NCBI RefSeq assembly: GCF_007991175.1
Contig: NZ_BJXV01000021.1
Location: 1-61,321 of the forward strand
Length of the DNA stretch: 61,321 nucleotides
Direction of reading: 5' to 3'
Origin: Halovibrio variabilis
GTDB lineage: Bacteria; Pseudomonadota; Gammaproteobacteria; Pseudomonadales; Halomonadaceae
Part shown: positions 39,422 through 46,590 of the stretch, piece after piece
Layout of the letters: the number at the start of each line of letters is the position of its first letter
How positions within the stretch are numbered: the first letter of the stretch is position 1
Notes under the pieces: model-generated
Told to the model about the DNA's origin: nothing
Databases searched by the model: none
The model's input: the letters and a program-made list of their open reading frames with translations, nothing else
Program-made: the position numbers and the translations under genes

Positions 39422-39450
39422 TCGTTGCCACAGCGCACCTTCATCGGTGC
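39416..39450 (-). promoter_or_regulatory. Predicted NasR/ANTAR antiterminator element of nasA
   Basis: Two hexaloop hairpins sit four bases apart on the minus strand. The first is GCACC-GATGAA-GGTGC (39450-39435). The second is TGGC-AACGAC-G(t)CCA (39430-39416, one bulged base) and shares bases with the 5' arm of the terminator, so the two structures exclude each other. The AACGAC loop is the same as in the divergent leader. ANTAR target RNAs are paired hexaloops with A at position 1 and G at position 4; the first loop meets only G4. Confidence 0.65.
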
Positions 39451-39470
39451 AAACTAACTTTTTTCAATTA

Positions 39471-39568
39471 ATCTACAATTGCTCTACAACTGAAAAATTT
39501 CCAACAGCTGTCTATTCTTCAACAACTACTTTTTCCAACAACTGCTTTTCTAACAGCTACACATTTTC
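39471..39568. repeat. Degenerate tandem repeat in the nasA leader
   Basis: About five imperfect units of 16-19 bases with a core like CAACARCTRCTTTTTC, seen as ACAACTGAAAAATTTC, CAACAGCTGTCTATTC, CAACAACTACTTTTTC, CAACAACTGCTTTTCT and AACAGCTACACATTTTC. They would be transcribed in the nasA leader. Function unknown. Confidence 0.6.
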
Positions 39569-39656
39569 TAGCGGTTAGTTATTTTTTTACGGCGTTGGAG
39601 TTATTTGCTGCCATCGCCTAGCAATGAGCGCTTTTTGACTTGTTACCTAACAATGC

Positions 39657-39672
39657 TGCAAAACCCAAGCCG
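39657..39672 (-). promoter_or_regulatory. Candidate sigma-54 promoter of nasA
   Basis: On the minus strand CGGCTTG-GGTT-TTGCA has GG and GC at -24/-12 spacing. It differs from consensus more than the other two candidates. The start point would be near 39645, giving a leader of about 195 bases above the hexaloop hairpins. Confidence 0.4.
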
Positions 39673-39801
39673 CGAATCGCCTATTTAAAAAATTAATCTT
39701 TATAAACAAATAGTTAAAAATTTACGGATTAAACGCCAGCAAACTTTTTCGGCCTAAACACGGGCCAAATGTTGTTTGGAAGTGCACAACCGCTCCGTAA
39801 A

Positions 39802-39818
39802 CGCACCATCCCTGTGCA
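39802..39818. promoter_or_regulatory. NtrC-like enhancer site between the nas operons
   Basis: CGCACCATCCCTGTGCA fits TGCACCA-N3-TGGTGCA at 11 of 14 defined positions. A half-site TGCAC lies nearby at 39783. The site is about 115-130 bases above the plus-strand sigma-54 promoter and about 160 above the minus-strand one, so it could serve both. An A/T-rich block at 39685-39730 separates it from the minus promoter. Confidence 0.5.
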
Positions 39819-39906
39819 AACTAGCGACCCAGCCGCTCACTCACTGTCTCTTTCATTTTCCTCTAAGCAACTGACTCAGTTAACAAAAAGAAATATGCCG
39901 GGCGGT

Positions 39907-39923
39907 TGGCCCACTAATTGCTT
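39907..39923 (+). promoter_or_regulatory. Sigma-54 promoter of the nirB operon
   Basis: TGGCCCA-CTAA-TTGCTT has the invariant GG and GC at exact -24/-12 spacing. The start point would be near 39933, so all leader hairpins below lie within the transcript. Confidence 0.65.
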
Positions 39924-39958
39924 CTTACTATGAAAGGTTGGACAAGGTTTTAAACAGA

Positions 39959-40042
39959 TGGCGGCCAATGGCGGTTGCCGGTGCTTAAAATACAGATTTT
40001 AAATACTGTTATTTTAAACAATACTATCGGGCAACGACGCCC
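39959..40042 (+). promoter_or_regulatory. Predicted NasR/ANTAR antiterminator element of the nirB operon
   Basis: Three hexaloop hairpins with A at loop position 1 and G at position 4 are seen. Loop AATGGC has an 8-bp stem with three G-U pairs (39959-39980). Loop ACTGTT has an A/T-rich stem, 7 of 8 paired (39997-40018). Loop AACGAC has stem GGGC/GCCC (40029-40042) and overlaps the 5' arm of the terminator at 40038. The last two, ten bases apart, best match the known paired arrangement; the first may be an extra or alternative member. Confidence 0.7.
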
Positions 40043-40100
40043 CTGCTGTGCTCTCTTTCCGCAATCTGCTGAAAAGAGAGCGCGACAGGGGCGTTTTTTT
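40038..40100 (+). terminator. Leader terminator before the nirB operon (attenuator)
   Basis: CGCCCCTG (40038-40045) pairs with CAGGGGCG (40086-40093). After one mismatch the stem continues through CTCTCTTT/AAAGAGAG (40051-40058 with 40073-40080), and seven T follow (40094-40100). It ends 39 bases before the first start codon, inside the predicted transcript. Confidence 0.9.
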
Positions 40101-40139
40101 GTTTGGTGCTCAAGCAACGACGACACAGAGGAGCCACCC

Positions 40140-41447
40140 ATGGAAACCACTTCCCGGTGCTCAGCCAATAGCCACTTAGTGATTATTGGCAACGGTATGG
40201 CCAGCCACCGCCTGATTGAGGCGCTGGTCAAACACCCAACACGCCCTCAGCGCATCACGGTGATTGGCGCCGAATCAGCGCCTGCCTATAACCGCATTTT
40301 GTTGTCGCCGTTGCTCGCGGGCGAAATGCAGCCCGACGCGCTAACCCTACGCGATGCCAACTGGTACGCCGACCAGGACGTCGCGCTGATTCTTGGCGAA
40401 AAAGTTGAAACGCTTGATCGGAAAAGCCAAACCGTCACCACCGATAGCGGCCGATCGCTTGTTTATGATCATTTGATAATCGCCACCGGCTCGCGCCCTG
40501 CTCTGCCCGACGTTCCCGGTATCGAGCTTGAGGGTGTGCACGGTTTTCGCGACCTGCAGGATGCCGACGCGTTGGAGGCGATTGCCAAGCGCGGAGACAA
40601 CGCCGTGGTCATCGGTGGCGGTCTATTAGGCCTGGAGGCCGCAGAAGGTCTGCGCAAACGCGGCGATGATATCAAAGTGAACGTGCTCCAGCGCAGCGAA
40701 CGGCTGATGAACCGCCAGTTGGATACGACCGCCGCGCACCTGCTTAAAGATACGCTTACTCAGCGCGGTTTACAGATTATTACGGGCGCCCAATTAGCGC
40801 GGCTAGAGAGCGATACCCAGGGCCGAGTCGCCGCGGTGCACCTTGCCGATGGCCGCCAGTTGAACGCCTCCAGCGTGATCGTCGCCGCAGGCATTACCCC
40901 TAATGCAGAACTGGGCCGCCAAGCGGGCCTAACCACTGAACGCGCCATTGTGGTGGATGAGTTTCTTACCACTTCTGACCCGGCCATTTCCGCCCTCGGC
41001 GAATGCTGCCAGTTCAATGGCACTACCTACGGCTTGGTGGAGCCGATCTGGCGTCAGGTTGAGGTGCTCGCTGCCACGCTATGCGGCACATCTACCCAGG
41101 GTTACACGGATGCCCCCAGCGCCACCAAACTCAAAATCAGCGGTGTGGCGCTCTACGCCTTTGGCCCCACTGAGGCCAGCGCCGGGCATGAAGTGCTGAG
41201 CTACCACGACCCCGAACAAGGCGACTACCGGCGCTTGCTACTGCGCGACGGCCAAATTGAAGGCGCAATGCTTTATGGCGACACCAGCCAAGGCCCCTGG
41301 TACTTCGAACAGGCGCTGGCAGGTGCCGATCTCAACGCTTATCGCCAAGCCCTATTGTTTGGCGCAGCCGATGTAGAAGTGCTACAGGCGAGCATGGCTG
41401 ACCAGCACAACGACACCCCCGATTTATCGACCTCAGAGGCGGCATAA
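40140..41447 (+). CDS. NAD(P)/FAD-dependent oxidoreductase of nitrate assimilation
   Basis: A 435-residue flavoprotein of the rubredoxin-reductase/NirB-N-terminal type: FAD motif LVIIGNGMASHRLIE (about 13-27), LIIATGSRP (about 108), NAD motif VVIGGGLLGLEAAEGL (about 150-165). It aligns in order with the first half of NirB but lacks siroheme and BFD domains. The likely role is to pass electrons from NAD(P)H to NasA, as NasB/NasC-type proteins do. GAGGAG precedes ATG 40140; the frame is open up to 39975, but that part is the leader terminator. The stop overlaps the nirB start (TAATG). Confidence 0.9.
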   Translation: METTSRCSANSHLVIIGNGMASHRLIEALVKHPTRPQRITVIGAESAPAYNRILLSPLLAGEMQPDALTLRDANWYADQDVALILGEKVETLDRKSQTVTTDSGRSLVYDHLIIATGSRPALPDVPGIELEGVHGFRDLQDADALEAIAKRGDNAVVIGGGLLGLEAAEGLRKRGDDIKVNVLQRSERLMNRQLDTTAAHLLKDTLTQRGLQIITGAQLARLESDTQGRVAAVHLADGRQLNASSVIVAAGITPNAELGRQAGLTTERAIVVDEFLTTSDPAISALGECCQFNGTTYGLVEPIWRQVEVLAATLCGTSTQGYTDAPSATKLKISGVALYAFGPTEASAGHEVLSYHDPEQGDYRRLLLRDGQIEGAMLYGDTSQGPWYFEQALAGADLNAYRQALLFGAADVEVLQASMADQHNDTPDLSTSEAA

Positions 41448-43984
41448 TGGCTATTCAAAACATGTCTTCCAAGAACACGGCAACCACACAGCAATTAATC
41501 ATTATTGGCAACGGCATGGTCGGCCATCACTTGGTCGAGCAGCTCGTCGATAACGGCGCCCTTGATCGCTATCAGGTCACCGTATTTGGCGAAGAGCGCC
41601 ACCGCGCCTACGACCGTGTGCACCTATCTGAATACTTCAGCGGACGCGATGCCGATTCACTGGCCCTTTGCGAGGCGGATTACTACGCCGTAAGCGGCGT
41701 GGAACTGCGCACCGGCGAAGCCGTGATCGAGATCGACCGCAGCGCGCAAGAAGTGGTGACCGATCAGGGCCGTTACGCCTACGACCGTTTGGTCCTGGCC
41801 ACCGGCTCCTTCCCCTTTGTGCCGCCAATTCCCGGCAATGACCGCGACGGCTGCCTGGTCTACCGCACCCTGGATGATTTAGACGCTATCCAAGCCGCCG
41901 CCGAAAACGCCACCACCGGCGTGGTGGTGGGCGGCGGCCTGCTTGGCTTGGAGGCGGCTAATGCCCTGCGCGGGCTAAACCTGGATACCGCCGTGGTGGA
42001 ATTCGCCTCACGCCTGATGCCCATGCAGGTGGATAGCGAAGGCGGCGAGCTGCTGCGGGAAAAAATCGAGGAACTGGGGGTACAAGTACTCCTGGAGCGG
42101 GCCACCCAGCGCATTGAAGATGGCGAGGCGAGCCGACACCGTATGGTCTTCCAAGACGACAAGGTGCTGGAAACCGACCTGATTGTGTTTTCGGCAGGCA
42201 TTCGCCCCCGCGACCAGCTAGCCCGCGATTGCGGCCTGGAAATTGGCGAACGCGGCGGCGTGGTGGTGGATAACCAGTGCCTGACCAGCGACCCCGCCAT
42301 TCTGGCGATTGGCGAAGTGGCGCTGTGGAATCAGAGTATTTTTGGCTTGGTGGCCCCCGGCTATCAAATGGCCAAAGCTGCGCTTTCGACGCTAACCGAA
42401 GGCGACACCCAGTTTGGCGGCGCCGACATGAGCACCAAGCTCAAGCTCTTGGGTGTGGATGTGGGCTCGATCGGTGATGCCCACGGCAACCAGAACCCCG
42501 GCGCGCGGATGTTCCGCTACCTAGATCCCATCAAGCAGGAGTACCGCAAGCTGGTGGTCTCCAGCGACGGTAAAAAACTGCTCGGCGCCATGCTGGTGGG
42601 CGACAACGGCGTTTACGACACCTTGCTCCAGTACTATTCCAACGGCATTGAGCTACCCGATGAACCCGCTTCATTGATTCTGCCGCAAAGCAGCGACGCC
42701 GCGCCCACGCTCGGCCCCGGCGCGCTGCCGGAAACCGCCACTATCTGTTCCTGTCACAACGTCACCAAGGGCGATATTTGCGCCACCATCGATGACGGCG
42801 CGGTTGACCTTGGCGGCGTAAAAGGTGTCACCAAAGCCAGCACCGGCTGTGGCGGCTGCACCGCACTGCTCAAAAGCGTGGTTGACCACGAATTGGAAGC
42901 CCGCGGCGTTGAGGTCGATAAATCGATTTGCGAGCACTTCGCTTTCACCCGCCAGGAGCTTTACGACATTGTGCGTGTAGAAGGCATCAAAACCTTTAGC
43001 GAGCTGATCGAAAAACACGGCAACGAAGACACCCACCGCCTGGGCTGCGACATCTGCAAACCCGCAGCGGCGTCTATTCTGGCCTCCTGCTTTAATGAGC
43101 CGATCACCGACGCGGCGCATATCCCCTTGCAGGATACCAACGACACCTTCATGGCCAACATGCAGAAAAACGGCACCTACTCGGTGGTACCGCGTATTGC
43201 CGGTGGCGAGATCACTCCGGACAAGCTGATCGTGCTGGGCGAAGTGGCCAAAAAATACAGCCTCTACTCTAAAGTGACCGGCGGCCAGCGTATCGACCTG
43301 TTTGGTGCCCGCCTAGAAGACCTGCCGGATATCTGGAGCGAGCTAATTGCGGCAGGCTTCGAGACCGGCCACGCCTACGGCAAGTCACTGCGTACGGTGA
43401 AGTCCTGTGTCGGCAGCACTTGGTGCCGCTACGGCGTGCAAGACAGCGTCGGCATGGCGATACAGCTAGAGAACCGCTACAAGGGCCTGCGCTCGCCCCA
43501 CAAGATCAAGTTCGGCGTTTCCGGCTGCACCCGCGAGTGCGCCGAAGCCCAGAGCAAAGATATCGGCATTATCGCTACCGAAAACGGCTGGAATCTCTAC
43601 GTTTGCGGTAACGGCGGCATGCGCCCGCGCCACGCAGAACTGTTCGCCACTGACCTTGACGATGAACAGCTCTACCGCACCATCGACCGCTTCTTGATGT
43701 TTTACGTGCGCACCGCCGACCGGCTACAGCGTACGTCTGTATGGCGTGAAAACCTCGACGGCGGCCTGGCGTACCTCAAAGAGGTGGTTCTGGAAGACAG
43801 CCTAGGTATTAACGACGAGCTGGATCGCCAGATGCAAACCGTGGTGGATACTTACCAGTGCGAATGGGCCGACGCCATCAGCGACCCGGAGAAACTCAAG
43901 CGCTTCCGCAGCTTCGTCAACGACGACCGCCCGGACCCATCGATCATTATGACCTCCGAGCGCGGCCAGCTTCGCCCCGCTTAA
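41447..43984 (+). CDS. nirB: Assimilatory nitrite reductase large subunit
   Basis: An 845-residue cytoplasmic enzyme reducing nitrite to ammonium with NAD(P)H. Order: FAD/NAD reductase (about 1-400), BFD [2Fe-2S] domain (CSCHNV near 432, then CGGC), a second BFD-like segment (C...CDIC), nitrite/sulfite reductase ferredoxin-like half, and the siroheme-[4Fe-4S] domain with CVGSTWC near 653 and CTRECAE near 695. Length is typical of NirB (about 850). It is coupled to the upstream flavoprotein through TAATG and followed by nirD. Confidence 0.96.
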   Translation: MAIQNMSSKNTATTQQLIIIGNGMVGHHLVEQLVDNGALDRYQVTVFGEERHRAYDRVHLSEYFSGRDADSLALCEADYYAVSGVELRTGEAVIEIDRSAQEVVTDQGRYAYDRLVLATGSFPFVPPIPGNDRDGCLVYRTLDDLDAIQAAAENATTGVVVGGGLLGLEAANALRGLNLDTAVVEFASRLMPMQVDSEGGELLREKIEELGVQVLLERATQRIEDGEASRHRMVFQDDKVLETDLIVFSAGIRPRDQLARDCGLEIGERGGVVVDNQCLTSDPAILAIGEVALWNQSIFGLVAPGYQMAKAALSTLTEGDTQFGGADMSTKLKLLGVDVGSIGDAHGNQNPGARMFRYLDPIKQEYRKLVVSSDGKKLLGAMLVGDNGVYDTLLQYYSNGIELPDEPASLILPQSSDAAPTLGPGALPETATICSCHNVTKGDICATIDDGAVDLGGVKGVTKASTGCGGCTALLKSVVDHELEARGVEVDKSICEHFAFTRQELYDIVRVEGIKTFSELIEKHGNEDTHRLGCDICKPAAASILASCFNEPITDAAHIPLQDTNDTFMANMQKNGTYSVVPRIAGGEITPDKLIVLGEVAKKYSLYSKVTGGQRIDLFGARLEDLPDIWSELIAAGFETGHAYGKSLRTVKSCVGSTWCRYGVQDSVGMAIQLENRYKGLRSPHKIKFGVSGCTRECAEAQSKDIGIIATENGWNLYVCGNGGMRPRHAELFATDLDDEQLYRTIDRFLMFYVRTADRLQRTSVWRENLDGGLAYLKEVVLEDSLGINDELDRQMQTVVDTYQCEWADAISDPEKLKRFRSFVNDDRPDPSIIMTSERGQLRPA

Positions 43985-44026
43985 GCGACGCTAAGCCCTG
44001 TCACTGAATAAAAAAGAGGCACCACC

Positions 44027-44464
44027 ATGACCGCAACGGCAATGAAAAAAGAGATGGATATGGCAGATGTTCAAAACAGCGAAGCTTCTCAAAACCACGC
44101 TTCTGAAAACAACACGGCGTGGCAAAAAGTTTGTACTAAAGATGATCTGGTAGCCTTCTCTGGTGTCGCCGCCTGGCTTGAAACCGGCGACGGCCCTGCC
44201 CAGGTCGCTATTTTCTACTTGCCTGGGCCGGAAAAAGGAAAGGGCGATGAGCTCTTCGCCCTCGACCACCATGACCCCTTCTCTAACGCCAACGTGATCG
44301 CCCGGGGCATCGTCGGCGACCTGAAAGGCGCGCCGGTGGTCGCCTCGCCTATCTACAAGCAGCACTTCCGCCTTGAAGGCGGCCAGTGCTTAGAGGATGA
44401 GAACGTCAAACTGCGTACCTGGGAGATCGCGTTCAAAGGCGATGAGGTGTGGATTGAGGGGTAA
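44027..44464 (+). CDS. nirD: Nitrite reductase small subunit
   Basis: A 145-residue partner of NirB with a Rieske-like fold. Recognisable are WQKVCTKDDLVAFSGVAAWL, ALDHHDPFSNANVIARGIVGD and SPIYKQHFRLEGGQCLED. The Cys/His pairs that hold a Rieske cluster are not complete, as in E. coli NirD. About 30 residues at the N-terminus are extra, and a later start such as the ATG at 44042 is possible. A strong terminator follows at once. Confidence 0.93.
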   Translation: MTATAMKKEMDMADVQNSEASQNHASENNTAWQKVCTKDDLVAFSGVAAWLETGDGPAQVAIFYLPGPEKGKGDELFALDHHDPFSNANVIARGIVGDLKGAPVVASPIYKQHFRLEGGQCLEDENVKLRTWEIAFKGDEVWIEG

Positions 44465-44486
44465 AGAGGTTGATTAGCTTCGATAA

Positions 44487-44522
44487 AACGACAACGCCGC
44501 CCTTAAGGGCGGCGTTGTCGTT
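44487..44522. terminator. Terminator of the nirB operon
   Basis: A 16-bp perfect stem (44487-44502 with 44507-44522) closed by TTAA. The long stem lies 22 bases after the nirD stop; the T-tail is short. It may also serve the convergent hydrolase gene. Confidence 0.85.
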
Positions 44523-44574
44523 GCAGGCAGTGGTTCTCAATCGTTATTCACCATAACGCTTATTCATCCAAAAC

Positions 44575-45411
44575 TTAATCATCCAAAAACGTAATCAGCG
44601 CCTGATTAAACTCCTCGGCATGGGTGGCATTGATAGCATGCGGGCCGCCTTTAATCACGTGCGTTTGGGCATTGGGCAGTAACTCCTGGGCTCGCTTGCC
44701 GCTGACTTCAAAGGGCACGATGCCGTCTGAATCGCCGTGCAGCACTAATGTAGGCACATCAATGTTGGGCAGGTCGTTGCGAAAATCGGTATAGCTGAAC
44801 GATTTAATACACTCATAGGTCGCTTGGGGGGACGCAAACGCCGCAATATCGCGGTGATATTGGCGGTTCGGCTCGCTGACTAAATCGCTGCGTTCGCCTG
44901 CGGCAAAGAAGCTCTTGGTAAACTCTTCCAGAAAGGCGATACGGTCGCCTTTTACCCCGTCTAGAAACTGCTTAACCGTGGCATCATCCAGGCCACCTTC
45001 AGGGTTATCGTCGGATTTATACAGGTAAGGCGGCACCGCGGCGGCAAACACGGCTTTCAGGACACGTGCCGTGCCGTAGGTTGAAAGGTAGCGCGCCACT
45101 TCACCACCGCCCATGGAAAAGCCCACTAAGCTAACATCGTTCAAGTCGAGCGTTTCAATCAGCTTTTTTAGGTCGGTTGCCAAGGTATCGTAGTCATAAC
45201 CACCGTAAGGTTGGGTAGACCAGCCAAAGCCACGGCGGTCGTAAGTGACCACTTTATAACCCGCCTCAACCAGTGCAGAAACTTGTTTTTCCCAGGAACG
45301 ACCGCTGAGTGGCCAACCATGAATGAGCACCACCGGCTTACCAGCCCCGTGCATTTCATAATAAAGCTCAACGGGTGTACCGTTCTGCGTTCCTACGCTC
45401 AACATCGGCAT
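44575..45411 (-). CDS. Alpha/beta hydrolase, non-heme chloroperoxidase-like
   Basis: A 278-residue serine hydrolase. Oxyanion region HGWPLSG (31-37), nucleophile S99 in GFSMGGGE, acid in HGDSDGIVPF and histidine in GGPHAINATH near the C-terminus give a full triad. The size and motifs match cofactor-free haloperoxidase/arylesterase-type enzymes; the natural substrate is unknown. GGAGGGG precedes the start. Confidence 0.9.
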   Translation of the reverse strand: MPMLSVGTQNGTPVELYYEMHGAGKPVVLIHGWPLSGRSWEKQVSALVEAGYKVVTYDRRGFGWSTQPYGGYDYDTLATDLKKLIETLDLNDVSLVGFSMGGGEVARYLSTYGTARVLKAVFAAAVPPYLYKSDDNPEGGLDDATVKQFLDGVKGDRIAFLEEFTKSFFAAGERSDLVSEPNRQYHRDIAAFASPQATYECIKSFSYTDFRNDLPNIDVPTLVLHGDSDGIVPFEVSGKRAQELLPNAQTHVIKGGPHAINATHAEEFNQALITFLDD

Positions 45412-45597
45412 CGTCTACCCCTCCGGTTTGGCTAACGTTAATGATGTCTATGCCATGTAAGGCTAGTACAACTGCAAAGGCTTACCAAACCCGCCCAGCA
45501 AACACTGACATGAGCTACCCGGATTAGATAAGTTGCTAACAAAATTGCTATGCTGACCATCCATATTCCCTATGTGCGCTGTGGAGCAAAAAAGTTC

Positions 45598-46527
45598 GTG
45601 AAAACTGAATCAAGTACGTTGGCATTTTCCGCTTTTATGGCGCTACTCATCGGCTGTGCGGGTATCGCCGCCACCTTGGCGTCTAACTCCCAAGCAATCC
45701 TTCTGGATGGGCTATTTAACCTTATCTATTTTGGCGTAGCGCTAGTGACGATCAAGGTGAGCAAATTAGCCAGCCGCCCCGACAGCGAATCCTACCCGTT
45801 CGGCTATAGCTACTTTGAGTCGCTGGTGAACCTGTGCAAAGGGCTGCTGATTTTTGGTGTCGCGGTATTTGCCTTGGTGGACGCCATTGGTGCGCTATTG
45901 ACAGGCGGGCGCGCTATCGCGGCAGGCATCGCCATTGTCTACGCACTTTTTGCCACTATGGCTTGCTCACTCACCGCCTGGGTAATGCACAAAAGCCTGC
46001 GCCATTTACGCAGCCCACTGATTGAGGCGGATAAGAGCAATTGGGTGATCAACAGCGTTATTTCGGCAGCAGTACTCGCTGCATTCTGCCTCGTGCTGCT
46101 GCTAGAGCGGGCAAACTGGCAGCTAGCGCTGCCCTATATCGACCCGCTGCTAGTGATTGGCGTCGTGCTGCTTTGTTTGGGTGTCCCGGTGCGCATGGCA
46201 TCCCAAGCGCTGAAGGAACTCCTCAACAAAACCCCAGAAGAAACCATCGCGGCGCCGGTACGCCAAGCCGTGGCGCGAGCACTCGCTGACACTGATACGC
46301 AAGAAGTGCGCGTACGCTTAGTGCGCCCCGGGCGCCTGCTGTATGTCATCGTGCATGTGGTGCTGCCAGAAGCATCCGACGTTTCGGTCACCAACCAGGA
46401 TTCATTACGCGCACGCGTCGATGATGAAGTACGCCGCTATTACTCTCCCGTGGTATGTGACGTGGTATTTACTGCCAACACCCGCTGGGCAGCGCCCTCA
46501 TGTGGACTATTAGTAGAAAAACATTGA
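45598..46527 (+). CDS. Cation diffusion facilitator family transporter
   Basis: A 309-residue membrane protein of the CDF/ZIP-antiporter family, with about six segments and a C-terminal cytoplasmic domain (about 225-300). DGLFNLIYFGVAL in the second segment region and YPFGYSYFESL are family marks. The usual HxxxD of segment five is replaced by an EADKSNW stretch, so metal selectivity may differ from zinc. GTG 45598 has GGAG eleven bases upstream; ATG 45550 would add 16 residues but lacks a ribosome site. Confidence 0.8.
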   Translation: MKTESSTLAFSAFMALLIGCAGIAATLASNSQAILLDGLFNLIYFGVALVTIKVSKLASRPDSESYPFGYSYFESLVNLCKGLLIFGVAVFALVDAIGALLTGGRAIAAGIAIVYALFATMACSLTAWVMHKSLRHLRSPLIEADKSNWVINSVISAAVLAAFCLVLLLERANWQLALPYIDPLLVIGVVLLCLGVPVRMASQALKELLNKTPEETIAAPVRQAVARALADTDTQEVRVRLVRPGRLLYVIVHVVLPEASDVSVTNQDSLRARVDDEVRRYYSPVVCDVVFTANTRWAAPSCGLLVEKH

Positions 46528-46528
46528 T

Positions 46529-46580
46529 AAAAAAGCGGCCCTACATCGGCTACTGACAAGCCGCTACGACAAGGCCGCTA
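46529..46580 (-). terminator. Terminator of the alanine/sodium symporter gene
   Basis: AGCGGCC (46534-46540) pairs with GGCCGCT (46573-46579) around a structured loop, and six U follow on the minus strand. It sits between the CDF and symporter stops. Confidence 0.75.
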
Positions 46581-46590
46581 TCGTTTACGG

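Noticed and set aside
39435..39452. GCACC-N6-GGTGCA as an NtrC site
   Set aside because: The spacing is six instead of five, and the element fits well as the first leader hairpin right beside the second. Dual use cannot be excluded, but I did not call it as an NtrC site.
39975..40139. N-terminal extension of the nas flavoprotein
   Set aside because: The open frame is translated leader and terminator. GAGGAG before ATG 40140 and family alignment set the start there.
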